DNA of 64,000 nt from Verrucomicrobium sp. BvORR106 (GCF_000739655.1 NZ_BATR01000137.1:23004-87003); one strand, 5' to 3'. Positions 49,355-59,640 are shown, counted from the stretch's first letter. A program made the numbers and translations. The notes: generated from the sequence alone by a model not told the origin.

Positions 49355-50312
49355 TCTTTAGTGCTTCAAGGAAACGTAATTCTGCGTCTGCCACCGGCCC
49401 GGGCAGGCGTGCCCCGGCAGCCATGACATGGCCTCCACCGCCAAACTCACTGCATACCCGTGAGACATTGACGCGTGAATCTTTGGACCGGGAACTCACC
49501 CGTATGCGTCCGTCAGGCAATTCTTCAAAGATAACAGCGGCCACCACGCCCTCGATAGAGCGCATGATGTCGATGAGCCCCTCGGTATCCCCCGGCAGGA
49601 TCTGAATCTCCTGCTGCAGGGCCTGGCTCAGCACCCAACTTGCCACCCGCTCCCCGCAGGTGAACTTCATCTCGTTGAGCAGCGCCTTCTGCAAGAGCAC
49701 GCGACGCAAGGGATTCGTCTGGTAGAGCTGGGTGGCCAGGGCGGCAGTGTCCAGCCCTGCCTCCATCATCTCCGCCACGATGCGATGCGTGCGGGGATTG
49801 GTGCTGCTGTATTGAAAGGAGCCAGTGTCCGTGCTGATGGCGGCGAAGAGATTCTCCCTCACCATCGCATCCATGGGGAACTGGCTGACTTGCAACAGTT
49901 CATAAACCAGCTGTCCCGCCGCAGGCGAGGCACTGTCGATGTGATTGAAATGGCCGTAGCGCGGATTCGTGCCGTGGTGGTCCACATTGATCAGCACGGG
50001 TGCGTTTTGAAACGCGGTCAGCGTCCGTTCGCCCAGGCGGTCTTTCGCAGCGGTGTCCAAGGCGACCGCCACATCCAGCTCCAGAGGCACGGCCTGAGAG
50101 ACCTGCACAAGATCCGAGCCAGACAGAAAGGTCAGGTTGGGCGGCACGCCATCCTCAGACAGGATCGAGACCGCCTTGCCCATCAGCTGCAGACTACGCC
50201 CCAGTGCCACAATGCTGCCGATGGCATCCCCATCTGGCCGCACATGACAAGCTATGCCAATCCTCGACGCATCGCGAAGCAGGGCACCCAAATGGGACAG
50301 GCTGTCATTCAT
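49332..50312 (-). CDS. nrnA: DHH/DHHA1 phosphoesterase NrnA-like
   Basis: 326 residues. It has IACHVRPDGDAIGSIVALG (DHH metal motif), VALDTAAKDRLG, LINVDHHGTNPRYG and the DHHA1 end CSEFGGGGHVMAAGARLPG. NrnA degrades oligoribonucleotides and pAp. It is commonly found between rbfA and truB in this operon type. The catalytic DHH residues are intact, so activity is expected. Confidence 0.93.
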   Translation of the reverse strand: MNDSLSHLGALLRDASRIGIACHVRPDGDAIGSIVALGRSLQLMGKAVSILSEDGVPPNLTFLSGSDLVQVSQAVPLELDVAVALDTAAKDRLGERTLTAFQNAPVLINVDHHGTNPRYGHFNHIDSASPAAGQLVYELLQVSQFPMDAMVRENLFAAISTDTGSFQYSSTNPRTHRIVAEMMEAGLDTAALATQLYQTNPLRRVLLQKALLNEMKFTCGERVASWVLSQALQQEIQILPGDTEGLIDIMRSIEGVVAAVIFEELPDGRIRVSSRSKDSRVNVSRVCSEFGGGGHVMAAGARLPGPVADAELRFLEALKNEIERTD

Positions 50313-50453
50313 AGCTGGAGAAGTGAGGGGGAAGAAGCAGGAAGACCGACACGCACAGAACTCAGGAAGCCCGCGGGATCAAGGGGCAGCCTTGCCCACC
50401 GTACAGTGAAGACGGTTCAGCTCTGGCCGGGACGGACCAAAAAGCAACGGTGA

Positions 50454-50966
50454 TCAGCGGGACTTGCCAGGGCGGGAAGCCGCGGCGTCGCCGTGGTCCC
50501 CCTCCTCTTCAGCACCCGCTTCAATCTCCCCATCTCCTTTTTTGACGTCATCCTTTTTGGATTCGTCTTCAGCCACGGGCTCTTCGTCAGGAAGCGGCTC
50601 GGGGAGATTCTCAATGAGAGTCAGCACCCGCACGCCACGCTCGATGGAGGTGTCGTACTTGAAGGTGAGCGACGGAGAGTTCTTGAGGATCACTCGCTTG
50701 AAGAGCTCCCGTTGGACCAGGCCGCGGTTCTCATTGAGCTTGCGCACGATATTGGGCGCAGCGTGTTCCCTGCCGAGGATCCCCACGTAGATGAAGCACT
50801 GCTTCAAGTCCGGGGTGACATCGACTTCGTGAATGGTCACCACAGAGCCCGCAAAAGTGAAGTTGCGGTCCAGGATGGGCCCCAACTCGCGCTTGATGAG
50901 CTCACGGACGCGCGAGAGGCGGTGGTTCATGTCGGTATTTGAAAAGAAGTTTGTGGGGTCGGACAT
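50454..50966 (-). CDS. rbfA: Ribosome-binding factor A RbfA
   Basis: 170 residues. The RbfA core (about 15-120) has HRLSRVRELIKRELGPILDR, VTIHEVDVTPDLKQCFIYVGILG and FKRVILKNSPSLTFKYDTSIERG. The C-terminal 45 residues are acidic and rich in Glu, Asp, Lys. RbfA matures the 16S 5' end in 30S assembly. It follows infB by about 65 bp. Confidence 0.92.
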   Translation of the reverse strand: MSDPTNFFSNTDMNHRLSRVRELIKRELGPILDRNFTFAGSVVTIHEVDVTPDLKQCFIYVGILGREHAAPNIVRKLNENRGLVQRELFKRVILKNSPSLTFKYDTSIERGVRVLTLIENLPEPLPDEEPVAEDESKKDDVKKGDGEIEAGAEEEGDHGDAAASRPGKSR

Positions 50967-51032
50967 TCCCGGGCCTGAAGCCCATGGACAATCCCGAACC
51001 CCGGGATGGATCGTAATCGTGAGGGCGACCGT

Positions 51033-53345
51033 TTAGAGCGTCTGCTGGATCTTCTCGAGCTCGTAGCACTCGATGACGTCGTCCTCTTCATACTCCTGGT
51101 AGCCGCCAAGGCGGACACCGCACTCGAGACCGTTGCGAACTTCCGGCACTTCCTCGTGGAAGCGGCGCAGTGTGTCCATGGAGCCGTCGTACACGGGCTG
51201 GTTGCCACGAATGACGCGAGCGCGGGCCTTGCGGTCCAGACGTCCGTCCGTGACCACACAACCAGCGACACGACCACGGGTCAGCTTGAAGACGACCTTC
51301 ACCTTGGCATGGCCAAGGACCTTCTCGCGAGTCTCCGGATCAAGCAGGCCGAGGAGGGCCTCCTTGATCTGATCGAGCAGTTCATAGATGATGCTGAAGA
51401 GCTTCACCTGCACGCCTTCACGTCGGGCGACCGCCACTGCAGTGGATTCCACCTTCACGTTGAAGCCGATGACAATGGCGTCAGAGGCACTGGCAAGGAG
51501 GATGTCGCTCTCAGAGATGGGGCCGGCGGCGCTGTGCAGGATCTGCACCTTCGCCTTGTCACTCTTGATCTCCATAAGAGACTTCGAGATGGCCTCCATA
51601 GAGCCCTGCACGTCCGTCTTGAGAATGATCTTGAGCGTCTTCTTCGCACCTGCTTCGAGGTTGGCAAAGAGGGCCTCCAGGGTGCTGCGACGCGGAGCGG
51701 CGAGCTTCTTCTGGCGGATCTCTTCCTGCCGCTCTTCGCTCAGGCGCTTGGCGGTACGCTCGTTGTCCATCTCCACCACTTCGTCGCCCACGTTGGGCAG
51801 ACCGCTGAAGCCCACCACCTCGGCAGGCATGCCGGGCTTCACTTCCTTGATGGTCTGGCCACGATCGTTGATGAGGCTCTTCACCTTGCCCCAGTAAGGG
51901 CCGCAAATGAAGGGCTCACCCACCTTGAGGGTGCCGTTCTGCACGATGACCGTCGCCATGGGGCCACGACCGGCTTCCATGCGGGATTCGATGACCGTAG
52001 CCCGCATCGGAGCCTTGGCGTTGGCACGCAGGTCGAGCACTTCAGCCTGCAGAGACATGGTCTCCAGCAGGTTGTCGATGCCGATGCCCTTCGTTGCGGA
52101 AACTTCCAGCACTTCCGTTTCGCCCCCCCACTCCACCGGCATGAGACCGGCTTCCTGGAGTTGCTGCTTCACTCGCATGGAGTTCGCAGCGGGCAGGTCG
52201 CACTTGTTGATCGCCACCATGATGGTGACACCAGCCGCCTTGGCGTGGTTGAGAGCCTCCACGGTCTGCGGCATGAAGCCGTCGTCCGCTGCCACCACGA
52301 GCACGACGATGTCCGTGACGTTGGCACCACGGGCGCGCATCTCTGAGAAGGCGGCGTGACCCGGGGTATCGATGAAAGTGATGGGCCGATCGTTGTAGCT
52401 GACGCTGTAGGCACCGATGTGCTGCGTGATCCCACCAGCTTCCCCTGCTGTGACGCTGGTCTTGCGGACCGCATCCAAGAGCGAGGTTTTGCCGTGGTCC
52501 ACGTGACCCATGAAGGTGATGATGGGAGCACGAAGCTCGAACACATCCTTCTCCTCAGCCTTGGGAGGCGGCGGTGGTGGCGGCTCTTCAATCTTCTCTT
52601 CGACCTTGTGGATGCCAGCGCCTTTTTCGCGCTTCTCCTTCTCGAAGACAAAGCCGTGTTTCTCACACACCTTGGCGGCGATGTCAGGCTCGATGGCGGT
52701 ATCCGCCTTGGCGAACACCTTGAACTCGATGAGATCCTTGATGACGTGGAACACCTTCAGGCCCATGCGTTCGCACAGTTCCTTGACGATGATCGGCGGC
52801 TTCAGGTGGATGATTTTGGACTCCGCATTGTCCTCCGCAGGCTTGGCAGGCGCTTCCGCAACGGGAGCCTCAGGCTCAGGAGCCTTGACGGGCGCTGGCG
52901 GCTCCGGCGGCTCCTCATGACGGAGGAGGGAAATGGGCGGCAACACTTTGGAAGACGTCACCTGGAACGGGCGGACAGGAGCCTCGCTCGGCCCCTCCTC
53001 CGCACGACGCACACGGCGGGCTTCCTTCTTTTCCACCTCGTCAAACAAGGACAACGCCTCAGCCTTCACCTGATCCAGCGTCTTTTTCGGAGGCTCTGGC
53101 GTGGCGGAGGCAGGCTTGCCCACAGGCACCACCGGTTGCTGGGGGCGGGAGCCCAGGGGGGCAAAGGCAGAGCCAGTCTTAAGCTCGCCCGTACGCTTTT
53201 TCCGGGGACTGCCGTCGTCGTCGATGAGCGAAACCGCCCCGGGTTTGCCGGAACTCTTTGCCGCGGGCGCAGACGCTCCCTGCGCCTCCTCGGTGGAAGA
53301 GGTGCGCTTGACGGACTTGGAGGATGACGGGGGCTTGTTTGCCAT
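51033..53345 (-). CDS. infB: Translation initiation factor IF-2
   Basis: 770 residues from the ATG at 53345. The N-terminal 150 residues are Pro/Ala/Lys-rich. An IF2_N-like segment ([24 protein letters not shown]) is followed by the G domain from about 270: [41 protein letters not shown] and NKCD. Domains II-IV follow. IF-2 places initiator tRNA on the 30S subunit. The G-box set is complete. It follows nusA by 81 bp. Confidence 0.97.
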   Translation of the reverse strand: MANKPPSSSKSVKRTSSTEEAQGASAPAAKSSGKPGAVSLIDDDGSPRKKRTGELKTGSAFAPLGSRPQQPVVPVGKPASATPEPPKKTLDQVKAEALSLFDEVEKKEARRVRRAEEGPSEAPVRPFQVTSSKVLPPISLLRHEEPPEPPAPVKAPEPEAPVAEAPAKPAEDNAESKIIHLKPPIIVKELCERMGLKVFHVIKDLIEFKVFAKADTAIEPDIAAKVCEKHGFVFEKEKREKGAGIHKVEEKIEEPPPPPPPKAEEKDVFELRAPIITFMGHVDHGKTSLLDAVRKTSVTAGEAGGITQHIGAYSVSYNDRPITFIDTPGHAAFSEMRARGANVTDIVVLVVAADDGFMPQTVEALNHAKAAGVTIMVAINKCDLPAANSMRVKQQLQEAGLMPVEWGGETEVLEVSATKGIGIDNLLETMSLQAEVLDLRANAKAPMRATVIESRMEAGRGPMATVIVQNGTLKVGEPFICGPYWGKVKSLINDRGQTIKEVKPGMPAEVVGFSGLPNVGDEVVEMDNERTAKRLSEERQEEIRQKKLAAPRRSTLEALFANLEAGAKKTLKIILKTDVQGSMEAISKSLMEIKSDKAKVQILHSAAGPISESDILLASASDAIVIGFNVKVESTAVAVARREGVQVKLFSIIYELLDQIKEALLGLLDPETREKVLGHAKVKVVFKLTRGRVAGCVVTDGRLDRKARARVIRGNQPVYDGSMDTLRRFHEEVPEVRNGLECGVRLGGYQEYEEDDVIECYELEKIQQTL

Positions 53346-53426
53346 GCGAGAGTTGGAAAAGTTCAAAAACTGAAAGAGGAACGAGCGATGCTGAAGAAAA
53401 TTGGCGAAAGATCGGTGAAATAACGA

Positions 53427-54680
53427 TTACGAACCAGAAGTGAAGGCGGCCACCTTGTCCACGATTTGCTGTGCAAGCTCCGTGTCGCCGTCCAGCATGG
53501 GGGCGATATCGTCGGCGTCTGCACCGGCAAAGTTGGAAAGGTCAGAGAAGCCCTCACCCACCAGTTTGCGGGCGATGTTTCTGTCGATGTCGAGGTCAGC
53601 AGCGATGCGATGCACCGCCTCCTCCACATGGGATTCAAACACCTTGGCTGCGTGCTCGTCCTTCTCGATTACGAGATCGTAACCGATGAGACGGGACGTC
53701 AGACGGGCGTTTTGCCCCTTGCGGCCGATGGCCTTGGAGAGCTCCTCCTCACTGACAGTGAGCAGCACCCGCTTATGATCTTCATCCACCTTGATGGAGA
53801 GGATCTTAATGGGCTTGAGCGCCTCCTTGGTGAACTCGGCAACGTCTTTGCTCCAGCGGATGATATCCACTTTCTCGTTGTTGAGCTCACGGACAATGTT
53901 CTTTACGCGCGCGCCACGCAGGCCGACGCAGGCACCCACCGGGTCCACCTTGTCGTCTGCGCTATGCACGGCCACCTTGGTACGGTAGCCCGCCTCACGG
54001 GCGATGCTCACGATCTCCACGGTGCGGTCGGCGATTTCGCTGACCTCAAATTCAAACAACCGGCGCACGAAGTTCGGGTGGCTGCGGGAAAGAATAATTT
54101 CCGGACCCCGGGAAGTACTCTTCTCCACCGCCTTGACGTAGAAACGCATGCGATCACCAGACGTGTAGTCCTCCGTGGGCACTCGCTCACGGGAGGTCAT
54201 GATGCCCTCGAACTTGCCGAGGTCCACGACGACGTCAGATTTGTCGAAACGACGGATCGTGCCGCTGACCACGTCACCGGTGCGATCCTTGAACTCGTCA
54301 TACAGGTTGGCCTTCTCGGCCTCCCGCAGGCGCTGCATCCAGGTCTGCTTGGCAGTCTGAGCGGCGATGCGACCGAAGTCCTTGGGTGTGACTTCGATGT
54401 CCACTTCGTCGCCTGGCTGGGCGTCGGCCTTCAGCTTGCGGGCATGCTTGACGGAAAGCTGCTCGAAGGGGTTCTCAACGGTCTCTGAAACCAGCAAACG
54501 CGCAAACGCGCGGATGGAACCCTTGTCGGGATCAATCTCGATGCGCAGTTCCCGGGCAGGACCGATGCTCTTCTTCGAGGCGGCCAGCAAGGCGCTCTGA
54601 AGGGCATCAACCATTTTGGAACGGTCGATTCCCTTCTCCTTCTCGTAATATTCAAACAGGGCTTTGAGTTCGCTGACCAT
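53427..54680 (-). CDS. nusA: Transcription termination/antitermination factor NusA
   Basis: 417 residues from the ATG at 54680 (a frame open to 54842 would add 54 unrelated residues). The N-domain opens MVSELKALFEYYEKEKGIDRS. An S1 domain follows (GDVVSGTIRRFDKSDVVVDLGKFEG), then KH1 (DPVGACVGLRGARVKNIVRELNNEKVDIIRW) and KH2 (SKAIGRKGQNARLTSRLIGYDLVIE), then an acidic helical tail. NusA tunes pausing and termination. It is first in the operon; rimP, often just before nusA, is not here. Confidence 0.96.
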   Translation of the reverse strand: MVSELKALFEYYEKEKGIDRSKMVDALQSALLAASKKSIGPARELRIEIDPDKGSIRAFARLLVSETVENPFEQLSVKHARKLKADAQPGDEVDIEVTPKDFGRIAAQTAKQTWMQRLREAEKANLYDEFKDRTGDVVSGTIRRFDKSDVVVDLGKFEGIMTSRERVPTEDYTSGDRMRFYVKAVEKSTSRGPEIILSRSHPNFVRRLFEFEVSEIADRTVEIVSIAREAGYRTKVAVHSADDKVDPVGACVGLRGARVKNIVRELNNEKVDIIRWSKDVAEFTKEALKPIKILSIKVDEDHKRVLLTVSEEELSKAIGRKGQNARLTSRLIGYDLVIEKDEHAAKVFESHVEEAVHRIAADLDIDRNIARKLVGEGFSDLSNFAGADADDIAPMLDGDTELAQQIVDKVAAFTSGS

Positions 54681-54896
54681 AAAACTTTGAGGGCTGCCTG
54701 TCCTGGACGAAAAAGAGCGGGACTCGTCCCACTCTTGCGTCAGGAGATTCGCTCTCAAGTCTTCGCCCCGGAAAGGAACGATAAAAGTACTCGATTGTGA
54801 GGATGTGGCAAGTGTTTTCTCTAAAATGGCTTCATGTACCAAACTCTGCCGTAGCTTTCTCTGGCAGAACGAAATAGCGCGTGCGACAAGCGGCGC

Positions 54897-55619
54897 ATGC
54901 CCCCTGTTTCGTGTGTCTTCTTCGACGCGGCCGGAACCCTAATCCGCCTGCGAGAACCCGTGGGCGAGTCCTATGCCAGGATCGCTGCCCAGCACGGGAT
55001 TCGAGTCGAACCGCAGTCGGTTGAGACCGCCTTCCGCCAGGCCTGGAAGGCGACGCCTCCCCTCCTCCACCCCGAGGACCAGCCTCCTGCCGATGACGAT
55101 GCCTCCTGGTGGCGCGCCTTGGTCTCCCAAACCTTCGCCACCGTCACCGGCGCCCCTTTACCGGATGAGACGCTGAGTCCGCTTTTTGAGGAACTGTACG
55201 CTCACTTTGCCCAGCCCGGCGTTTGGGAACTGTACGAGGACACCCTCCCCGCCCTGGACCAGCTCCGCGATTCCCACCGGCTCTTCGTTCTCTCGAATTT
55301 CGACCGCCGCCTTTTCACCATTCTGGAGGACCTCGACATCGCCTCCCGCTTCGAGCGCATCCTTGTCTCCAGCGAGGTCGGAGCCAGCAAGCCCCACCCG
55401 CGCATCTTCCATCAAGCTCTCGCTGCCGCCGGCGTCCCCGCCAGTGAATGCCTCCATCTGGGTGACGATCGGAAGTGCGACCTCAAAGGCGCACAACAGG
55501 CCGGTATGCACTCGCGACTCGTGGACCGCCCCGGCACCACCCTGCTCACTCTGGTGACAGAACTCGGCGCCAACACCAAGCCCACCCGAGACGATGAAAA
55601 AGAAAATGCGAAAAAGTGA
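54897..55619 (+). CDS. HAD-superfamily hydrolase
   Basis: 240 residues. Motif I is FFDAAGTLIRL (nucleophile Asp), motif II FVLSNFDRRL, motif III SSEVGASKPHPRIFHQAL and motif IV HLGDDRKCDLKGAQQAGM. The cap of about 100 residues is helical (C1 type). It is a likely phosphatase of small metabolites. The C-terminal tail is Lys/Glu-rich. It is divergent from nusA. Confidence 0.9.
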   Translation: MPPVSCVFFDAAGTLIRLREPVGESYARIAAQHGIRVEPQSVETAFRQAWKATPPLLHPEDQPPADDDASWWRALVSQTFATVTGAPLPDETLSPLFEELYAHFAQPGVWELYEDTLPALDQLRDSHRLFVLSNFDRRLFTILEDLDIASRFERILVSSEVGASKPHPRIFHQALAAAGVPASECLHLGDDRKCDLKGAQQAGMHSRLVDRPGTTLLTLVTELGANTKPTRDDEKENAKK

Positions 55620-55674
55620 ATTTGATACTTGCACCAAGCTCAGAAATGCATATCTAAAACTCCCCTTCCAAAAC

Positions 55675-55746
55675 GCGTGGGTAGCTCAGCGGTAGAGCAG
55701 TTGGCTTTTAACCAATTGGTCCTGGGTTCGATCCCCAGCCCACGCA
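55675..55746 (+). tRNA. tRNA-Lys (anticodon TTT)
   Basis: 72 nt, folded by hand: acceptor GCGTGGG / CCCACGC, D stem GCTC / GAGC, anticodon stem GTTGG / CCAAT with loop CTTTTAA (anticodon TTT), T arm CTGGG-TTCGATC-CCCAG and discriminator A. CCA is not encoded. A T-rich run follows. Confidence 0.96.
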
Positions 55747-56089
55747 CTTTTTCCTTCAAACTAGAATTGAGGAAATACTTCGAGGGACACATTCTGCCGC
55801 CAGGGATTAGCATGCCACATGTGTGCAGCCCCGTTCGCTGAAACAATTTTCCCGGGCAGCAATCCACCGCTGGTTTGAGCGAAGCAGATACTCAGTCCGC
55901 ACCAACTCCTATCTCGAATCCACATGCTCGGGTCATTGAGACAGGATGATTCACAGTAGATTCCCGTTGATCGTGTGAGAGTTGGGAGGGTCTAAATGAA
56001 GCTAGACATCCCTTGTCCGGTGCCAGGTCCGCGAGGTGGGCCACACGTCATGACTTGCGCGGCCACTTGTTTCCTGCTGGGATCACGCC
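55747..56089. other. Intergenic between tRNA-Lys and sulfatase
   Basis: About 340 bp. A T-run after the tRNA may stop its transcript. No coding frame is supported; a frame starting at 55996 runs into the sulfatase in another phase. It should hold the sulfatase promoter. Confidence 0.4.
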
Positions 56090-57592
56090 ATGCAGCGAAG
56101 CGACTCTCGTTTTCAGTGGACAGCAGGCATGATTCCAAGTTCCTTCTTGCGGCTTGGATCTCAAACCTCACGCTCATTGAAGTTGTTGGCACTGGCATTC
56201 GTAGTAGGCGCCGCAACCCTGCTCAGTACCGCCACGAGTCACGCCCAGGAGCCAAAAACCGCTGTGGAATCTGGGCACCCGCCTCATCTCGTCGTCTTCC
56301 TGGCGGACGACTATAGTTTCCTCGATTCCGAATCCGAGGGGGCAAAAGACGTTAGCACCCCGAACCTCACTAAACTGGCCGCGGCAGGGATGACGTTCTC
56401 GCATGCCTTTGTCGCCTCACCCAGTTGCGCCCCGAGCCGGGCCGCATTGCTGACCGGATTGACGCCGGCGCACAATGGGGCCCAGGTGAACCACTCAAAG
56501 CCGGGATCGGCGATCAAGAAGCTCCCAGCCTATCTAAAGGAGATTGGGTACGAGGTCGTGTCCTTTGGCAAGGTGTCCCACTACAAGCACACGGCCGACT
56601 ATGGGTTCGATCATTTCGAGCACGACACATTTCACGATCCTGAGGGCATCCCATCGGCTATCCGGTGGCTGAAGCAGCGCAAGAGTGAAAAGCCGTTGTG
56701 CATCTTTGTCGGCTCGAACTGGCCTCATGTCCCCTGGCCCGCGCCACCGGCGGATGCGGATCTGAGCAAGGCTGAGCTCCCCCCTTCCCAAGCCGATACC
56801 CCGGAGACCCGTCGCGCCCGGTTCGCCTACGCTACAGCGGTGAAGCGTATGGACGATGAACTCGGACAGGTGATGACGACGGTGAAAGAGACACTGGGTA
56901 CCCAGGTGGCCTTCATGATGACCAGCGATCACGGTGCCCAGTTCCCTTTTGGCAAGTGGAACTGCTATGACGCAGGCATCAGGGTTCCTATGGTCGTGTC
57001 CTGGCCTGGCGTGATTGCCCCGGGATCGCGGGTGGACGCCATGGTCAGCTGGGTGGATATCCTGCCCACTCTCGTGGATCTGGGGGGCGGGAAGCCGCCG
57101 CCGGTCCGCAACATGGCGAACTGGGAACTCGCGACGGACGTTGAGGGCATCGACGGCCGATCCTTTGCACCAGTCCTGCGCGGCCAGACCAAGGTGGCGC
57201 GCGACCGCATTCTCACCACCCACAGTGCGGACGGCAAGATGAACAACTACCCTATGCGCAGCATCCGCACGCAAGAGTGGAAACTGATCCAGAACCTTAC
57301 GCCAGAAGCCAACTACACGACTCACATCGACCTCGCCCCCAAAGGAAATGGCACCGGCTATTGGGGCGGTTTTTGGGAGACCTGGGAGAAGGCCGCGGAG
57401 ACGGATCCCGCCATCGCCGCCAAGGTCAATCGCTACCATCATCGTCCCGCCGTCGAGCTATACGATCTGGTCAATGACCCGTTTGAGTTGAACAACCTCG
57501 CCGCAGACCCGGCGCAAGCTGAGCGCGTCAAAACGTTGCGGGCGGAGCTGGATGATTGGAGACGCGACCAGCGGGAGTTGATGAGGCCCTGA
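56090..57592 (+). CDS. Formylglycine-dependent sulfatase, exported
   Basis: 500 residues from 56090 (an ATG at 56129 is also plausible). A signal peptide (LKLLALAFVVGAATLLSTATSHAQE) precedes the N-terminal metal motif VVFLADDYSFLDSE and the catalytic SPSCAPSRAALLTGL, Cys-type, to be modified to formylglycine at about residue 113. TSDHGAQFPFGKWNCYDAGIRVPMVV supplies the second metal and Lys residues. The C-terminal subdomain ends LRAELDDWRRDQRELMRP. Verrucomicrobia use such sulfatases on algal or mucin polysaccharides. The substrate is unknown. A fragment of a second copy's tail lies at 58153-58251. Confidence 0.93.
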   Translation: MQRSDSRFQWTAGMIPSSFLRLGSQTSRSLKLLALAFVVGAATLLSTATSHAQEPKTAVESGHPPHLVVFLADDYSFLDSESEGAKDVSTPNLTKLAAAGMTFSHAFVASPSCAPSRAALLTGLTPAHNGAQVNHSKPGSAIKKLPAYLKEIGYEVVSFGKVSHYKHTADYGFDHFEHDTFHDPEGIPSAIRWLKQRKSEKPLCIFVGSNWPHVPWPAPPADADLSKAELPPSQADTPETRRARFAYATAVKRMDDELGQVMTTVKETLGTQVAFMMTSDHGAQFPFGKWNCYDAGIRVPMVVSWPGVIAPGSRVDAMVSWVDILPTLVDLGGGKPPPVRNMANWELATDVEGIDGRSFAPVLRGQTKVARDRILTTHSADGKMNNYPMRSIRTQEWKLIQNLTPEANYTTHIDLAPKGNGTGYWGGFWETWEKAAETDPAIAAKVNRYHHRPAVELYDLVNDPFELNNLAADPAQAERVKTLRAELDDWRRDQRELMRP

Positions 57593-57699
57593 GTGGAGGT
57601 GAGGAACGCGGATACTATGACATTCCATTGAACCGGAGGCAGCGTGGATGGAGCCCAAACCATGACCGTTCAATTCATCTACACAGGAAAGCTACAGGC

Positions 57700-58152
57700 A
57701 TGAAAGCGCATCTACCATATTCGATCATTTTGTGGCAACTGCTTCTTGCCGCAGCCTGCGGATCCCCACCCGCTAGAAGTGAGGCGGATTGGAAAAAAGA
57801 ACCGCTATTGATATCCATCGACAAATCGGCCCAAGGGATCATGGCCGAATACGAAGCGTGGTCGGAAGATTGGGCGAAAGGCGATAAAAGGCCGACCGAA
57901 AAAGATCAGACTATCAACCGGATCACGGAAGGGTTCTTCATCACTTTGATGAATGCGCTGGCGGTCTCGCCAAACCCCGAACTGTTCACCCAGAGCACGC
58001 GTTTCCTCGATACCAAGGTGCCATCCGAATTCGACGGCACCTGGAGGTTTGTCTTTATCGAGTTCAGCAACGTCGCCAAGGGGGCGGATGGACGCCCGCT
58101 ACATTCCGAACATCTGGAAAACTTGAAAAAAAGGGCGATGAAATCGAAATGA
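57700..58152 (+). CDS. Small lipoprotein of unknown function
   Basis: 150 residues from the ATG at 57700. A signal and lipobox LLLAAAC is followed by a polar helical body (IDKSAQGIMAEYEAWSEDWAKGDKRPTEKDQTINRITEGFF). It ends KKRAMKSK directly before a stray sulfatase tail. A frame open to 57556 lies in sulfatase sequence. No family is recognised. It may have been inserted between copies of a duplicated sulfatase. Confidence 0.62.
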   Translation: MKAHLPYSIILWQLLLAAACGSPPARSEADWKKEPLLISIDKSAQGIMAEYEAWSEDWAKGDKRPTEKDQTINRITEGFFITLMNALAVSPNPELFTQSTRFLDTKVPSEFDGTWRFVFIEFSNVAKGADGRPLHSEHLENLKKRAMKSK

Positions 58153-58251
58153 ACCGGTCCGCAAGATCCCGCGCAGGCCGATCGGTTGAACACGTTGCGA
58201 GCGGAGCTGGATGCCTGGCTGCGGGAGCAACGGGAGCTGATGGATCCTTGA
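58153..58251 (+). pseudogene. Remnant C-terminus of a second sulfatase copy
   Basis: The frame reads DPAQADRLNTLRAELDAWLREQRELMDP and then stops. This is about 75% identical by eye to the last 28 residues of the sulfatase at 56090-57592 (DPAQAERVKTLRAELDDWRRDQRELMRP). No start or upstream sulfatase sequence is present. It begins just after the lipoprotein stop. Confidence 0.85.
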
Positions 58252-58276
58252 GTGGGGTGTGGGGCGGAGGAAACTC

Positions 58277-58779
58277 GGGGAGCGCACGTATCCCTGCGTG
58301 CTGTTTGCGGCATCTTGCCGCGAACGGCAGGCAACAGATGACATCGCGTCCATCTGACGTGGAGGCATTGATGGCGGTGGGGAGAAAGCGGATGCTGTCG
58401 GCCTCCCCACCTGATCATCCTCCCCGGAAGTACCCTTGAGGCTCGTCCAGCCACTGGGCTGTGCCAGATATCCCCTTCAGGGATAAACTGCAGACGGGCT
58501 GAACCGACGTCTTCCACGCGCTCAGTCGGAGTTCTTCCTCGAAGAGGATGCGGCTAAAAGCCCAACGTTGGCGAGCTTCCAGCGAGTCTACGTTGGGTGC
58601 CGTCCAACGATGATACTCAGGTGAGAAGGCCGACAGCATCCGCTTTCCCTCCCACCATCTTCAACGCCCGCTCAAATGGCGATGTGGCATGGATGCTTGG
58701 TTGCACCTCGCGAGGCCCCACGCTGACTGACGTTCCCGGCAAGATGCCGCGAACAACACGCAAGATGCGTGCGTTCCCC
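58277..58779. repeat. Long imperfect inverted repeat element
   Basis: Left arm 58277-58413 and right arm 58618-58779 are inverse copies. The core is exact over 18 bp: AAGCGGATGCTGTCGGCC at 58386-58403 and its inverse at 58628-58645. GCGGCA-TCT-TGCCGC and CGGCA-AGA-TGCCG hairpins match near the ends. The centre holds another hairpin, CCCAACGT / ACGTTGGG (58561-58596). There is no gene inside. Confidence 0.75.
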
Positions 58780-58972
58780 AAACTCATCCGGCAAAGGTCG
58801 TTTTGAGAAGTTGCCAGTTGCCACATCAGGGAACGCTCGCGGCAAACGCAGGGCTCGCCACTCCGAAGTCGTGTTGGGCGTGGACATCAGTAGAGGGAAC
58901 GAGGACAATCTTGTCCCAGATCTCATCAATTGCCCCCCCGACCAACCAACTCCACACCACCAGTTCAAGGAA

Positions 58973-59497
58973 TCAAATCGGCTTCCCCGCCTTGTCCAGG
59001 ATGATCACAAACGGAGGATCGTACTTGTTGCACCGGATGCGCTCCTTGGTGCCCTTCTTGAGGCGTTTGGCGAAGATGGTTTGGGCTCGGCCGTCCGACT
59101 TGACGAGCTCTCCGCCGAGTTCCTTGGCAGAGAGTTGAGTCCATCCCTTGCTTTTGAAGTTGCGGGCGGTCCAGATTTCCTTGTCCCAGTCACCGCCGCT
59201 GTTGCCCTGGTAGTCGTAGTTCACCGCGATTAGCACCCACCCCTCTTCCACGACGGTGATGTCCGCGACCCCGTTCACCCCTCCATCAGGCTTGAAGATG
59301 ATGGCCTTCCGATTGGTCAGCTGGTCCGGCACCCGGGACCAGGTGTCTTTCCCCTCCCCCACCTGCAGAGTGACGGGTTTCATGTTCAGCACGCCGACAA
59401 TGGCCGGGAACTTCTGCAGAGCATCAAGATCCGCACCGCGCAGGGTGGTGGCGTGAATGAGGGCAAAGGCGGCGAAGCAGGTGAGGAGTTTTTTCAT
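58973..59497 (-). CDS. Exported hypothetical protein
   Basis: 174 residues from the ATG at 59497. A signal peptide (KKLLTCFAAFALIHATTLRGADL) precedes a beta-rich body with FPAIVGVLNMKPVTLQVGEGKDTWSRV, a GGVNGVADITVVEEGWVLIAVNYDYQGN stretch and a C-terminus ending DKAGKPI. No family is recognised. An in-frame start at 59602 gives unconvincing residues. It lies between the two inverted-repeat elements. Confidence 0.65.
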   Translation of the reverse strand: MKKLLTCFAAFALIHATTLRGADLDALQKFPAIVGVLNMKPVTLQVGEGKDTWSRVPDQLTNRKAIIFKPDGGVNGVADITVVEEGWVLIAVNYDYQGNSGGDWDKEIWTARNFKSKGWTQLSAKELGGELVKSDGRAQTIFAKRLKKGTKERIRCNKYDPPFVIILDKAGKPI

Positions 59498-59640
59498 ATG
59501 GAGTGTGTAGATTGGAACGGATGTTACGGCACGACCGTTTTGCCAGTCAATCAGCAAAAATCTGTACGCCGTAAGGATGACACAAGAACTGAGCTGGTGC
59601 ATCGACGCGCATGCTGCACGCGAAGTTCAGTAAAAGGAGG

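Noticed and set aside
54681..54842. In-frame upstream extension of nusA
   Set aside because: The extra 54 residues do not resemble NusA and the internal ATG gives a canonical N-terminus.
55996..56316. 106-residue frame before the sulfatase
   Set aside because: It overlaps the sulfatase start in another phase and has no domain.
57556..57699. Upstream extension of the lipoprotein at 57700
   Set aside because: It reads the sulfatase end in another frame and would bury the lipobox.
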